This document shows positions 1 through 5,949 of a DNA stretch of 5,949 bases, piece after piece. The DNA lies in NCBI GenBank assembly GCA_009930125.1, contig RZYZ01000130.1, positions 1-5,949 on the forward strand, read 5' to 3'. The position numbers and the translations under genes are program-made. The stretch's first letter is position 1, and every line of letters begins with the position of its first letter. The notes beneath the pieces are model-generated. The model ran no database searches. It worked only from the letters and a program-made list of their open reading frames with translations, and was not told where the DNA came from. Source of the DNA: Clostridia bacterium (GTDB lineage Bacteria > Bacillota > Clostridia > Clostridiales > Clostridiaceae).

Positions 1-18
1 ACTTCGTTCAAATAGTCT

Positions 19-45
19 AAAAGCCCACTTATTTCTAAGCAGGCT
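19..45 (-). terminator. Probable hairpin terminator or attenuator after khpA
   Basis: The minus-strand transcript can form a 10-bp stem, AGCCUGCUUA (45-36) pairing with UAAGUGGGCU (31-22), closed by the stable tetraloop GAAA (35-32). The 3' side runs into only four U residues (22-19) before AGACUAUUU, so the U-tract is weak. Two of the pairs are G-U wobbles, which become C-A mismatches on the plus strand, so the structure favours leftward RNA. In B. subtilis the next genes are ylqD, rimM, trmD and rplS. Whether such a gene follows is outside the window, so this could be a full terminator or a partial one within an operon. Confidence 0.55.
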
Positions 46-57
46 AAGAAAAATAGT

Positions 58-288
58 TTATTCTACTATTTCCACATGTACTTTCTTGTTTTCCTTCATG
101 GAAGCGGCCTTTACCACGGTTCTGATCGCCTTGGCAATCTTTCCCTGCTTACCGATGACCTTGCCCATGTCTTCAGCGTTCACTCTGAGTTCAAGGGTAA
201 GGGAACTATCGTTGTCCACTTCTGTAACGGAAACTTCTTCGGGGTGATCTACCAATTCCTTAGCGATGAACTCAACTAATTCTTTCAT
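58..288 (-). CDS. khpA: KhpA, small KH-domain RNA-binding protein (YlqC family)
   Basis: This 76-residue protein is a single KH domain. The RNA-binding GXXG loop is VIGKQGKIAKAIR (44-56, GKQG at 46-49), flanked by the helices and strands of the fold (VEFIAKELV at 5-13, LTLELRV at 30-36, VHVEIVE at 70-76). In streptococci and other Firmicutes KhpA pairs with KhpB (Jag/EloR) to bind many RNAs and influence cell division. That partner is not in this window. The gene follows rpsP, its conserved neighbour in Firmicutes. Its ribosome binding site GGAGGG (300-295) starts 2 bases after the rpsP stop and lies 6 bases before the ATG. A hairpin follows 12 bases after its stop. The family call is firm; the precise cellular targets in this organism cannot be read from sequence. 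Confidence 0.94.
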   Translation of the reverse strand: MKELVEFIAKELVDHPEEVSVTEVDNDSSLTLELRVNAEDMGKVIGKQGKIAKAIRTVVKAASMKENKKVHVEIVE

Positions 289-302
289 ATCATTCCCTCC
301 GA

Positions 303-548
303 TTACTTCTTGATTCCAGCCTTGTCAAATAGTTTAGCAACAACCTCTGTAGGCTGTGCTCCCTTGTTTAACCATTCTGTTGCCTTTTCAGCATCAATCT
401 TGACTTCCTTTGGTTCGCTTACTGGATTGTAGAAACCAATCTCCTCGATAAACTTACCATCTCTAGGACTCTTTGAATCTGCAACAACTAATCTGTAGAA
501 AGGTGCCTTCTTGGAACCCATTCTTCTTAATCTGATCTTTACTGCCAT
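303..548 (-). CDS. rpsP: 30S ribosomal protein S16
   Basis: S16 is an early-assembling protein of the small ribosomal subunit that contacts the 16S rRNA 5' domain. The 81-residue length is normal for the family. The N-terminal block is a near-textbook S16 signature, MAVKIRLRRMGSKKAPFYRL followed by VVADSKSPRDGKFIEEIGFYNP (1-42), and the C-terminal part has the usual EKATEWLNKGAQPTEVVAKL helix pair. Translation signals are very strong: a full AGGAGGTGA (564-556) lies 7 bases before the ATG, as expected for a highly expressed ribosomal gene. It follows ffh by 28 bases, a gap that holds only this ribosome binding site and no visible promoter, so it is probably read from the promoter before ylxM. 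khpA follows 14 bases later. Confidence 0.99.
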   Translation of the reverse strand: MAVKIRLRRMGSKKAPFYRLVVADSKSPRDGKFIEEIGFYNPVSEPKEVKIDAEKATEWLNKGAQPTEVVAKLFDKAGIKK

Positions 549-576
549 TTATCTTTCACCTCCTGGTTATTTTGTG

Positions 577-1920
577 TTAAAAGGGCATTTTACCGAACAG
601 TCCCTTTTTGGAACCCTTCTGCATATTTCCCATCTGTTTCATCATTTTCTTCATATTGTCAAAACCCTTGATGACTTTGTTGACATCTTGTATGGTTACA
701 CCTGAACCCTTCGCGATCCTCTTTTTCCGAGATGCGTTTTCAAGAAGTTTCGGGTTTCTTCTTTCCTTGGCGGTCATGGAATGGATGATGCTTTTCGTCT
801 TCATCATTTCCTTTTCGCTGTCGTCCAGATTCAGTCCCTTCATTTCCTTGCTGTTCATTCCAGGCATCATTTCCATGATTTTGTTGAGGGGGCCAAGTTT
901 CTGCATCTGCTCAAATGCTTTCAGGTAATCTTCATAGTTGAATTCCTTACTCATCATTTTTGAGCCCAGTTCCCTGGCCTCTTTCTCATCAATGGCTGAT
1001 TCCGCCTGCTCAATCAGAGAAAGCACATCACCCATGCCTAGAATTCGGCTGGCCATTCGTTCCGGATGGAACACTTCCAAATCGCTCATTTTCTCGCCTA
1101 CACCGGAGAACTTGATCGGCTTTCCAGTCACTTCCCTGATGGAAAGCGCTGCACCGCCTCTGGTGTCACCGTCGAGTTTCGTCAGAATCACACCGGTCAG
1201 ATCCAGAGAATTATTGAAACTCTCGGACACATTGACCGCATCCTGACCTGTCATGGCATCAACCACGAGCAGAGTTTCCATAGGTCTTATGGAGGACTTG
1301 ATGCTCTTCAGCTCATTCATGAGTTCCTCGTCGATGTGAAGTCTACCTGCGGTATCTACGATCACCACATCACAGCCTTCTTTTCGGGCATACTCCATGG
1401 ACGCTTTGGCAATGTCCACAGGGCTTACTTTATCGCCCATGGCAAATACCGGGATGTCGATCTGTTTGCCTACAATCTGCAGCTGTTTGATGGCTGCAGG
1501 CCTGTAAATATCTGCTGCAACAAGAAGCGGCTTTCTGTTTCTCTTGCGAAGATGTAAGGCAAGCTTTCCAGCCATGGTCGTTTTACCCGCACCCTGAAGG
1601 CCCACAAGCATAAACGCTGTAATAGAAGAATCAAAGCTCAGCTTTGCTTCACTACCACCCATCAGTGCAGTCAGTTCTTCATTGACGATTTTCACAACCT
1701 GCTGTCCTGGTGTAAGGCTTTCAAGGACCTCACTGCCAGTAGCCTTTTCGCTGACTTTCTTCACAAAGTTCTTGACGACTTTGAAATTCACGTCAGCTTC
1801 CAGAAGGGCTAGCCGTACTTCTCTCATGGCTTCTTTTATGTCATTTTCTGTCAGCTTTCCTTTTCCACGAAGCTTTTTGAATGCTTCCTGGAGTCTTTCC
1901 GCTAAACTGTCGAAGGCCAT
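577..1920 (-). CDS. ffh: Signal recognition particle protein Ffh (SRP54 homologue)
   Basis: Ffh is the protein subunit of the cytoplasmic SRP. It binds signal sequences as they leave the ribosome, binds SRP RNA, and docks with FtsY through paired GTP hydrolysis. The 447-residue length is typical. The N domain (1-95) contains the conserved ALLEADVNFKVV (39-50). The G domain (100-295) has G1 GLQGAGKTT (107-115), DIYRPAA (137-143), DTAGR (189-193), TKLDGDTRGGAALS (247-260) and FSGVGEK (271-277). The methionine-rich M domain (300-432) has the signal-peptide groove (MQKLGPLNKIMEMMPGM) and the SRP RNA-binding segment SMTAKERRNP...SRKKRIAKGSG (381-407). It ends in a basic tail (KGSKKGLFGK). The start ATG has a strong AAGGAGGG site 5 bases upstream. 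The gene sits 11 bases after ylxM and 28 bases before rpsP, so the three probably share a transcript. Confidence 0.99.
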   Translation of the reverse strand: MAFDSLAERLQEAFKKLRGKGKLTENDIKEAMREVRLALLEADVNFKVVKNFVKKVSEKATGSEVLESLTPGQQVVKIVNEELTALMGGSEAKLSFDSSITAFMLVGLQGAGKTTMAGKLALHLRKRNRKPLLVAADIYRPAAIKQLQIVGKQIDIPVFAMGDKVSPVDIAKASMEYARKEGCDVVIVDTAGRLHIDEELMNELKSIKSSIRPMETLLVVDAMTGQDAVNVSESFNNSLDLTGVILTKLDGDTRGGAALSIREVTGKPIKFSGVGEKMSDLEVFHPERMASRILGMGDVLSLIEQAESAIDEKEARELGSKMMSKEFNYEDYLKAFEQMQKLGPLNKIMEMMPGMNSKEMKGLNLDDSEKEMMKTKSIIHSMTAKERRNPKLLENASRKKRIAKGSGVTIQDVNKVIKGFDNMKKMMKQMGNMQKGSKKGLFGKMPF

Positions 1921-1925
1921 GTAAT

Positions 1926-1933
1926 CCCTCCTT
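1926..1933 (-). promoter_or_regulatory. Ribosome binding site of ffh, built on the ylxM stop codon
   Basis: The minus strand reads TAAGGAGGG and then ATTAC before ATG 1920. The two A bases of the ylxM TAA stop (1934-1932) are the first bases of the AAGGAGGG Shine-Dalgarno sequence. A ribosome terminating on ylxM therefore sits on the ffh initiation site, which suggests coupled translation. Confidence 0.85.
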
Positions 1934-2249
1934 ATAACTCCTTCAGGAGTTTTTCGATTTCACTACAGTAACAATTTTTCTCTAATAAAAGCGTTCTAAT
2001 ACGCTCTTTGATTTCTTCTTCCTTGATGGAAGACTTAAGAAGACTAAGCTTATCTTCGTAATCATTGAGGGTCTTATAACATCTTCTGATCAGGTCATGA
2101 ATTGCTTGTCTGCTGGTATTCTGATTCTCGGCGATTTCTGATAAAGAGTAATCCATATTATAGTATTGATCTAAAATATTTCTCTGTTTATCTGTCAAAA
2201 GCTTCCCATAAAAATCCATCAACAAGGATATTTCAATTCTGTCTTCCAT
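1932..2249 (-). CDS. ylxM: YlxM family helix-turn-helix protein, SRP-associated
   Basis: This is a 105-residue, sigma-70 region 4-like protein. The N-terminal part (MEDRIEISLLMDFYGKLLTDKQ) leads into a winged/HTH-like segment at about 35-57, SLSEIAENQNTSRQAIHDLIRR, which has the family's SLxEIAxxxxxSRQAxxDxIRR pattern. A charged helical tail rich in Lys and Glu follows. YlxM is typically about 105-115 residues and is encoded just before ffh in Firmicutes. Work in Streptococcus mutans has linked it to SRP assembly and GTPase activity, although the fold looks like a DNA-binding domain. The open frame extends 17 codons upstream to a TTG at 2300. That extension is rejected because it runs through the promoter and terminator arm and has no ribosome binding site. 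The gene looks more AT-rich than smc and ftsY. Its stop codon forms part of the ffh ribosome binding site. Confidence 0.9.
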   Translation of the reverse strand: MEDRIEISLLMDFYGKLLTDKQRNILDQYYNMDYSLSEIAENQNTSRQAIHDLIRRCYKTLNDYEDKLSLLKSSIKEEEIKERIRTLLLEKNCYCSEIEKLLKEL

Positions 2250-2251
2250 AA

Positions 2252-2259
2252 CCTCACCT
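2252..2259 (-). promoter_or_regulatory. Ribosome binding site of ylxM
   Basis: The minus strand reads AGGTGAGG, then TT, then ATG at 2249. The AGGTGA part matches the anti-Shine-Dalgarno sequence and ends 4 bases before the ATG, a slightly short spacing. It is the only such site near any candidate ylxM start, so it selects ATG 2249 over the in-frame TTG (2300) and GTG (2264) codons. Confidence 0.7.
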
Positions 2260-2271
2260 ACCACATGGATT

Positions 2272-2300
2272 AGTTTACCTAAAAAGAATAACGCTGTCAA
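2272..2300 (-). promoter_or_regulatory. Predicted sigma-A promoter for ylxM-ffh-rpsP-khpA
   Basis: A perfect -35 box TTGACA (2300-2295) is followed, after the optimal 17-base spacer, by TAAACT (2277-2272), which matches TATAAT at 4 of 6 positions. No extended -10 TGn is present. Transcription would start near 2266-2264, giving a leader of only about 16 bases that contains the ylxM ribosome binding site. The position directly upstream of a gene cluster that follows a terminator supports the call. The imperfect -10 keeps it from being certain. Confidence 0.65.
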
Positions 2301-2321
2301 GTACTTTTACCTGACAGCATT
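2281..2321 (-). terminator. Intrinsic terminator of the smc-ftsY unit
   Basis: It lies 36 bases after the ftsY stop. The minus-strand transcript folds into a 14-bp stem, AAUGCUGUCAGGUA (2321-2308) pairing with UACUUGACAGCGUU (2303-2290), closed by the tetraloop AAAG (2307-2304). All pairs are Watson-Crick except two G-U wobbles. A U-rich tract, AUUCUUUUU (2289-2281), follows directly. On the plus strand the stem is followed by an A-run, so termination is expected only for leftward transcription. The 3' arm also contains the -35 box of the next promoter. Confidence 0.85.
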
Positions 2322-2357
2322 AAAAAAGTTTTCTTCGCCTGGAATCAGACTTACCGA

Positions 2358-3263
2358 TCAGATGAGCGCTTCCGCAAAAGCCTTGGCATCAAAGTCCTGC
2401 AGGTCATCGATGCCTTCGCCGACACCAATGTAGACAACGGGTATTTTCAGGCTCTCCTTGATGGAAAGCACCACGCCACCCTTGGCTGTGCCATCCAGCT
2501 TTGTCAGAACAATTCCATCCAGCTGTGCCACCTTCTGGAACTCCTTGGCCTGGATCACCGCATTCTGTCCGCTGGTTCCATCCAGCACCAGCAGGGAATA
2601 GATGTTGGCATCTCCATATTCCCGGTCGATGACTCTTCTGATCTTCTCCAGCTCATTCATAAGATTCTTCTTGTTATGAAGTCTTCCCGCCGTATCCACG
2701 AGCAGTACATCTCCGTTTCTCGCCTTGAAGGCCTGCAGAGCATCAAAGACCACCGCAGCAGGGTCGGAACCCTCCTGATGCCTGACGATGTCCACTTCCG
2801 CCCGCTTTGCCCAGACTTCCAGCTGATCAATGGCTGCCGCTCTGAATGTATCGGCCGCTGCCATGATCACCTTCTTTCCTTCTTTTTTATATTTATGGGA
2901 CAGTTTTCCGATGGATGTGGTCTTGCCCACTCCATTGACTCCGATGACCAGAATGATGGTGGGTTTCTCCACCTTGAACTTCTTCTCCTCGTCCTCCATG
3001 AACTCAGAAATCACTTCTTTCAGTGCACCGGATACCTGATCCACTTCCGTGATCTTCTGAAGCCTGATCTTCTGCCGGAGTTTCTCAATAAGAATCATGG
3101 ATGTCTCATAACCCACATCCGATGTGATGAGCACCTCTTCCAGCTCCTCGAAAAGATCTTCATCAATGGTCATGGCAAGCCCCAGCACCTCATTCATCTT
3201 CCCGGTGATATTGTCTCTGGTCTTGCTTAATCCGCTTTTCAGTTTTTCAAAAAAATTAGCCAT
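2358..3263 (-). CDS. ftsY: Signal recognition particle receptor FtsY (SRP GTPase)
   Basis: FtsY is the membrane-associated receptor that docks the SRP-ribosome complex by forming a GTPase heterodimer with Ffh, then hands the nascent chain to SecYEG. The 301-residue protein begins with a short amphipathic stretch (MANFFEKLKSGLSKTR), a candidate membrane-targeting helix. It lacks the long acidic A domain of E. coli FtsY, as is usual in Firmicutes. The helical N domain spans about 20-90 and the G domain 100-301. GTPase motifs are all present: G1 GVNGVGKTT (108-116), DTFRAAA (138-144), DTAGR (190-194), TKLDGTAKGG (254-263) and GVGEGIDDLQDF (280-291). The open frame could run 12 codons further to a TTG at 3299. 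ATG 3263 is chosen because AAGGAG lies 5 bases upstream and MANFFEKLK is the typical family start. It overlaps the smc stop by 8 bases, which suggests translational coupling. Confidence 0.98.
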   Translation of the reverse strand: MANFFEKLKSGLSKTRDNITGKMNEVLGLAMTIDEDLFEELEEVLITSDVGYETSMILIEKLRQKIRLQKITEVDQVSGALKEVISEFMEDEEKKFKVEKPTIILVIGVNGVGKTTSIGKLSHKYKKEGKKVIMAAADTFRAAAIDQLEVWAKRAEVDIVRHQEGSDPAAVVFDALQAFKARNGDVLLVDTAGRLHNKKNLMNELEKIRRVIDREYGDANIYSLLVLDGTSGQNAVIQAKEFQKVAQLDGIVLTKLDGTAKGGVVLSIKESLKIPVVYIGVGEGIDDLQDFDAKAFAEALI

Positions 3264-5949
3264 TTTCACTCCTTGCCACGGAAAGGTCCATGGAAACAAT
3301 CTTGGAAATGCCCTTTTCCTCCATGGTCACTCCATAGAGCGCATTTGCCGCTTCCATTGTCCCTTTTCTGTGTGTAATCAGTATGAATTGTGTGTCTCTT
3401 GCAAATTCCATAAGGAACTCAGCAAATCTGTATACATTCGCATCATCCAGTGCCGCTTCGATCTCATCCAGGATGCAGAACGGTGTCGGCTTCATTCTCA
3501 GGATCGCGAAGGTCAGTGCGATGGCTGAAAGGACCTTTTCTCCACCGCTCATGAGCGTGATGTTCTGAAGCTTCTTCCCTGGCGGCTGCACACTGATTTC
3601 AATGGGTGCTTCCAGAATATCTCCTTCTCCCAGAATCAGCTTCGCGTTTCCACCCTGGAAAAGCCGTCTGAAGGTGTCGTTGAAATTCTCGTTCATGACC
3701 TTGAAATTTTCGGTAAAGAGCGTTCTCATCCGCAGGGTCATATCCATGATCAGTTCTCTCAGCTCCAGTTTCGCCTTTTCCAGATCATCCCTTTGCGTAC
3801 TGAGGAATGCGCTGTGTTCCGATACTTCTCTGAATTCTTCTATGGCCGCCACATTCACATTGCCCAGGCTAGTGATCTGTCTTCGCAGTTCATTGAGTCT
3901 TTTTCTGAAGGCATCCTTGTCCGGAATCGGAATCCGTTCTTCTTTGGCTTCGGCAAGGGTCAGATTCAGCTCATCATTGATCTTATTCAGAAGACTGGTC
4001 TTCTCCTTGTCCAGTTTTTCAATGGCATCCTTCACTTTATAAAGTTCCTTATCCAGAACATAGAATTCTTCATCCAGTGTTCTGACAAATCCCTGCAGTT
4101 CCTTAAACGCAGCTTTGTCCTTCACTTCTTCCATGGAAATCTCATCGAGCTTCTTTTCCATCAGAGAAAGTTCATTCTGCAGAGCGGCCGTTTCTTCCTT
4201 CATGGTTTCAATCTTCTTCTCTGACTGAACCACTTCAAGTGTTGTGGCCTCCTTCTCTTCATGCAGCTCCTTAAGCGACTGTCTCAGCGACGAAATGTCA
4301 TCTGCAATCCTTGCAAGCTCTTTATTCCTTGCATCATGGGCTTCCAGGAGTCTACCTTCTTTTACCGATTCCTCCATGATGAAGGCTGTGAGCTCGTCAA
4401 GTTCCTGGTATTCCCTTATCCTCTTGTCTTTGATTTCCTTCAGATAATCCCTGTTCTTTTCTTTCTGGGATACCAGCTCGTGAATCTTATCATCCATCTG
4501 AAAAATCATCTGCTCAAGAGACTCCAGCTCCATTTTCCTGGAGGAAAGATCCTTTTCCGCATCAGAGATGATGTTCTCAAGCCTTGTCATATCTTTCTGG
4601 AACCCTTCCCGTCTTTCTGACAGTTTTGCCAGTTCCATCCTGTAATTGTTGATGGTATAGGAACATTCTCTTTCTTCTCTGGTTCTCTCCTGAAGAACCT
4701 TCTCGATTTCAGCCCTCTTTGAGACCTCCTGCACGCGGTTTTCTCGAAGTACTGCGTAACTTTTTGTTAAATCGTCCAGATCCTTCTTTCTTGAGAAAAT
4801 ACCTGAAGATTTCTTGTACAGGCTTCCTCCGGTCAGAGATCCACCCGCATTGATGATGTCTCCTTCCAGTGTCACAATCCTCATGGTGTAGCCCATTTCC
4901 TTGGCTGCAAGCAGCGCATCATCCATAGTGGATGCCACAAAGACTCTGCCCAGAAGATTTGCGGCGATGCCTTCATACTTTTTCTCGAAATGGACAAGAT
5001 CCAGGAGATTTCCGAGGAGCCTCCCTCTTTTCAGTGCAGGATCCTTGGCCTTGTACCCTTTGATGACATTCAGCGGATAAAACGTAGCCCGACCATAGGA
5101 CTTCGCTCTCAGAATGCCTATAAGCTCCTTGGCGTCATTGTCCGTCGGGGTGATGATGTTGTTCACCTGAGAACCCAGCGCCACCTCAAGGGCCAGCTCG
5201 AAGCCCTCATTGGGCTTGATCACTTCACCTACAAGATTGACTTTGCTGCTCAGTTTATGGGATGCACTTTTAAGATGCGTCATGAGCGATTTAACGGATC
5301 TTGTATATCCTTCATAATGTTCTTCCAGATTCTTCAGAAGCTTCAGCTGGGATTCCTGCCCTCTCAACTCATAATCCATGTTCTTGATTCTTGCATCCAG
5401 TTCATTGAGTTCACTCAGCACCTTCCCAGCACTGTTTTTTCGGGTCAGGAGCATCTCTTCCTCTTTCTCGATCTTTTCTCTCAGCGCCTCGATTTCCCTG
5501 TCCGTATCCTTCTTAGCCATCTCATTCATGGAGGAGGAGGCTTTGTAGCTGCTGATCATGGAGACGATGTTTTCAACCTTCCCCTTCATGGTGTCGCGGT
5601 CACTGTAGCTGGCTTTGGCCTTATCCTGAATGCTCCTTATTTTCTGGTCCGTATCCTCATCCTCATCCCGAAGACCTTTCTGGGCATTCTCGCTGAGTTT
5701 CAGGCTTTCAGAAAGCTGAGACCTTCTCGCTCTCTTCTCATCCAGGTATTTTTTCACTTCGGTGATTTCCGACTGTCCCTTCTCGATTTCTCGGGACCGC
5801 TGAACCTGGTTCTCCTCTTCTTCAGAAAGTCTTTTCGTGCTGATCTCAATGGATTTTTCATTCTTCGCCAGGGTCTTCCTGCGATCTTCGATGAGCTGAT
5901 AAAGCATTTTGATTTCACCGGAAATCGATTCGCTCCGTTCTCTCTTCTG
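3256..5949 (-). CDS. smc: Chromosome segregation ATPase SMC (3' portion; start lies beyond the right edge)
   Basis: SMC is the ATPase of the SMC-ScpA-ScpB condensin-like complex, which compacts and segregates the chromosome. The frame stays open to position 5949, so about 897 codons are present and roughly 280-290 N-terminal codons, including Walker A, are missing if the protein has the usual ~1180 residues. Reading along the protein, there is a charged coiled coil (about 5949-5245), then the hinge (about 5244-4822, starting VNLVGEV and ending with the conserved glycines of NAGGSLTGGS). A second long coiled coil follows (about 4820-3850), then the C-terminal ATPase half. That half has the ABC signature LMSGGEK (3555-3535), Walker B CILDEIEAALDD with catalytic Glu (about 3477-3442) and the H-loop ITHRKGTME. 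The stop codon lies inside the start of ftsY. The family assignment is certain; only the N-terminus is unseen. Confidence 0.98.
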   Translation of the reverse strand, partial: QKRERSESISGEIKMLYQLIEDRRKTLAKNEKSIEISTKRLSEEEENQVQRSREIEKGQSEITEVKKYLDEKRARRSQLSESLKLSENAQKGLRDEDEDTDQKIRSIQDKAKASYSDRDTMKGKVENIVSMISSYKASSSMNEMAKKDTDREIEALREKIEKEEEMLLTRKNSAGKVLSELNELDARIKNMDYELRGQESQLKLLKNLEEHYEGYTRSVKSLMTHLKSASHKLSSKVNLVGEVIKPNEGFELALEVALGSQVNNIITPTDNDAKELIGILRAKSYGRATFYPLNVIKGYKAKDPALKRGRLLGNLLDLVHFEKKYEGIAANLLGRVFVASTMDDALLAAKEMGYTMRIVTLEGDIINAGGSLTGGSLYKKSSGIFSRKKDLDDLTKSYAVLRENRVQEVSKRAEIEKVLQERTREERECSYTINNYRMELAKLSERREGFQKDMTRLENIISDAEKDLSSRKMELESLEQMIFQMDDKIHELVSQKEKNRDYLKEIKDKRIREYQELDELTAFIMEESVKEGRLLEAHDARNKELARIADDISSLRQSLKELHEEKEATTLEVVQSEKKIETMKEETAALQNELSLMEKKLDEISMEEVKDKAAFKELQGFVRTLDEEFYVLDKELYKVKDAIEKLDKEKTSLLNKINDELNLTLAEAKEERIPIPDKDAFRKRLNELRRQITSLGNVNVAAIEEFREVSEHSAFLSTQRDDLEKAKLELRELIMDMTLRMRTLFTENFKVMNENFNDTFRRLFQGGNAKLILGEGDILEAPIEISVQPPGKKLQNITLMSGGEKVLSAIALTFAILRMKPTPFCILDEIEAALDDANVYRFAEFLMEFARDTQFILITHRKGTMEAANALYGVTMEEKGISKIVSMDLSVARSENG
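3269..3274 (-). promoter_or_regulatory. Ribosome binding site of ftsY, inside smc
   Basis: The minus strand reads AAGGAG, then TGAAA, then ATG. This Shine-Dalgarno sequence lies in the last codons of smc and decides the ftsY start at 3263 over the longer TTG-initiated frame, which has no such site. Confidence 0.85.

Noticed and set aside
300..328. A TTGACA at 328-323 on the minus strand near the end of rpsP, as a khpA promoter
   Set aside because: The hexamer 17 bases downstream is TAATCG, which matches TATAAT at only 2 of 6 positions, and neighbouring spacings are no better. The TTGACA is explained by the coding sequence of ...LFDKAG.
1066..1557. A 163-residue plus-strand open frame opposite ffh
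   Set aside because: It lies wholly antisense to a fully conserved ffh G domain, has no recognisable motifs, and is explained by the codon bias of ffh. The same applies to the plus-strand frames at 608-928, 938-1246 and 1682-1924.
2258..2266. A three-codon ATG-TGG-TAG reading unit just before the ylxM ribosome site
   Set aside because: It would begin at about the predicted transcription start with no ribosome binding site. A two-residue frame of this kind arises easily by chance.
2676..3230. A 184-residue plus-strand open frame opposite ftsY
   Set aside because: It is antisense to the conserved ftsY GTPase motifs. Its translation is rich in His, Leu, Phe and Cys in the way expected of antisense shadows.
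3264..3299. A 12-codon upstream extension of ftsY from TTG 3299
   Set aside because: It has no ribosome binding site and overlaps smc coding sequence. The typical FtsY start at 3263 has a good AAGGAG site.
3602..4620. Several plus-strand frames opposite the smc coiled coil
   Set aside because: They are Ser/Phe/Leu-rich translations of the complement of Glu/Lys-rich coiled-coil codons. There is no matching gene structure.
4100..4650. Repetitive-looking CTTCTT/TTCTC-rich sequence
   Set aside because: This is the reverse complement of Glu/Lys codons in the SMC coiled coil. No true tandem or direct repeat unit was found.

Overview
The window is one strand of ordinary bacterial housekeeping genes. 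Six genes, all on the minus strand, run right to left: smc (3' part only), ftsY, ylxM, ffh, rpsP and khpA. This order (smc-ftsY, then ylxM-ffh-rpsP-KH protein) is the classic Firmicutes arrangement known from Bacillus subtilis and clostridia. Three things support a low-to-moderate-GC Firmicute, most likely of the class Clostridia: the strong AGGAGG-type ribosome binding sites, the short FtsY without a long acidic N-terminal domain, and the presence of YlxM. Nothing in the window allows a genus to be named.

Layout. The right edge (3256-5949) holds the last ~897 codons of smc, from the first coiled coil to the C-terminal ATPase half. smc overlaps ftsY (2358-3263) by 8 bases. A 108-base gap follows (2250-2357). 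It holds a 14-bp terminator hairpin for smc-ftsY, and the 3' arm of that hairpin contains a TTGACA -35 box, followed at 17 bases by a TAAACT -10 box. A new transcription unit probably begins there: ylxM (1932-2249), ffh (577-1920), rpsP (303-548) and khpA (58-288), with gaps of only 11, 28 and 14 bases. A second hairpin (19-45) lies just after khpA and may end or attenuate this unit. No gap exceeds 300 bases.

How the genes work together. Ffh (with 4.5S/scRNA) and FtsY are the two partner GTPases of the signal recognition particle pathway, which brings nascent membrane and secreted proteins to the Sec translocon. YlxM is a small helix-turn-helix protein encoded with ffh and reported to act on the SRP. 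S16 is a 30S ribosomal protein, and KhpA is a small RNA-binding KH protein. SMC organises and segregates the chromosome and shares a transcript with ftsY by position only.

I see no mobile element, CRISPR array, tRNA, defence gene or unknown system. The most noteworthy signal is the terminator/promoter overlap at 2272-2321. Both ftsY and ylxM are best given ATG starts well inside their longest open frames.
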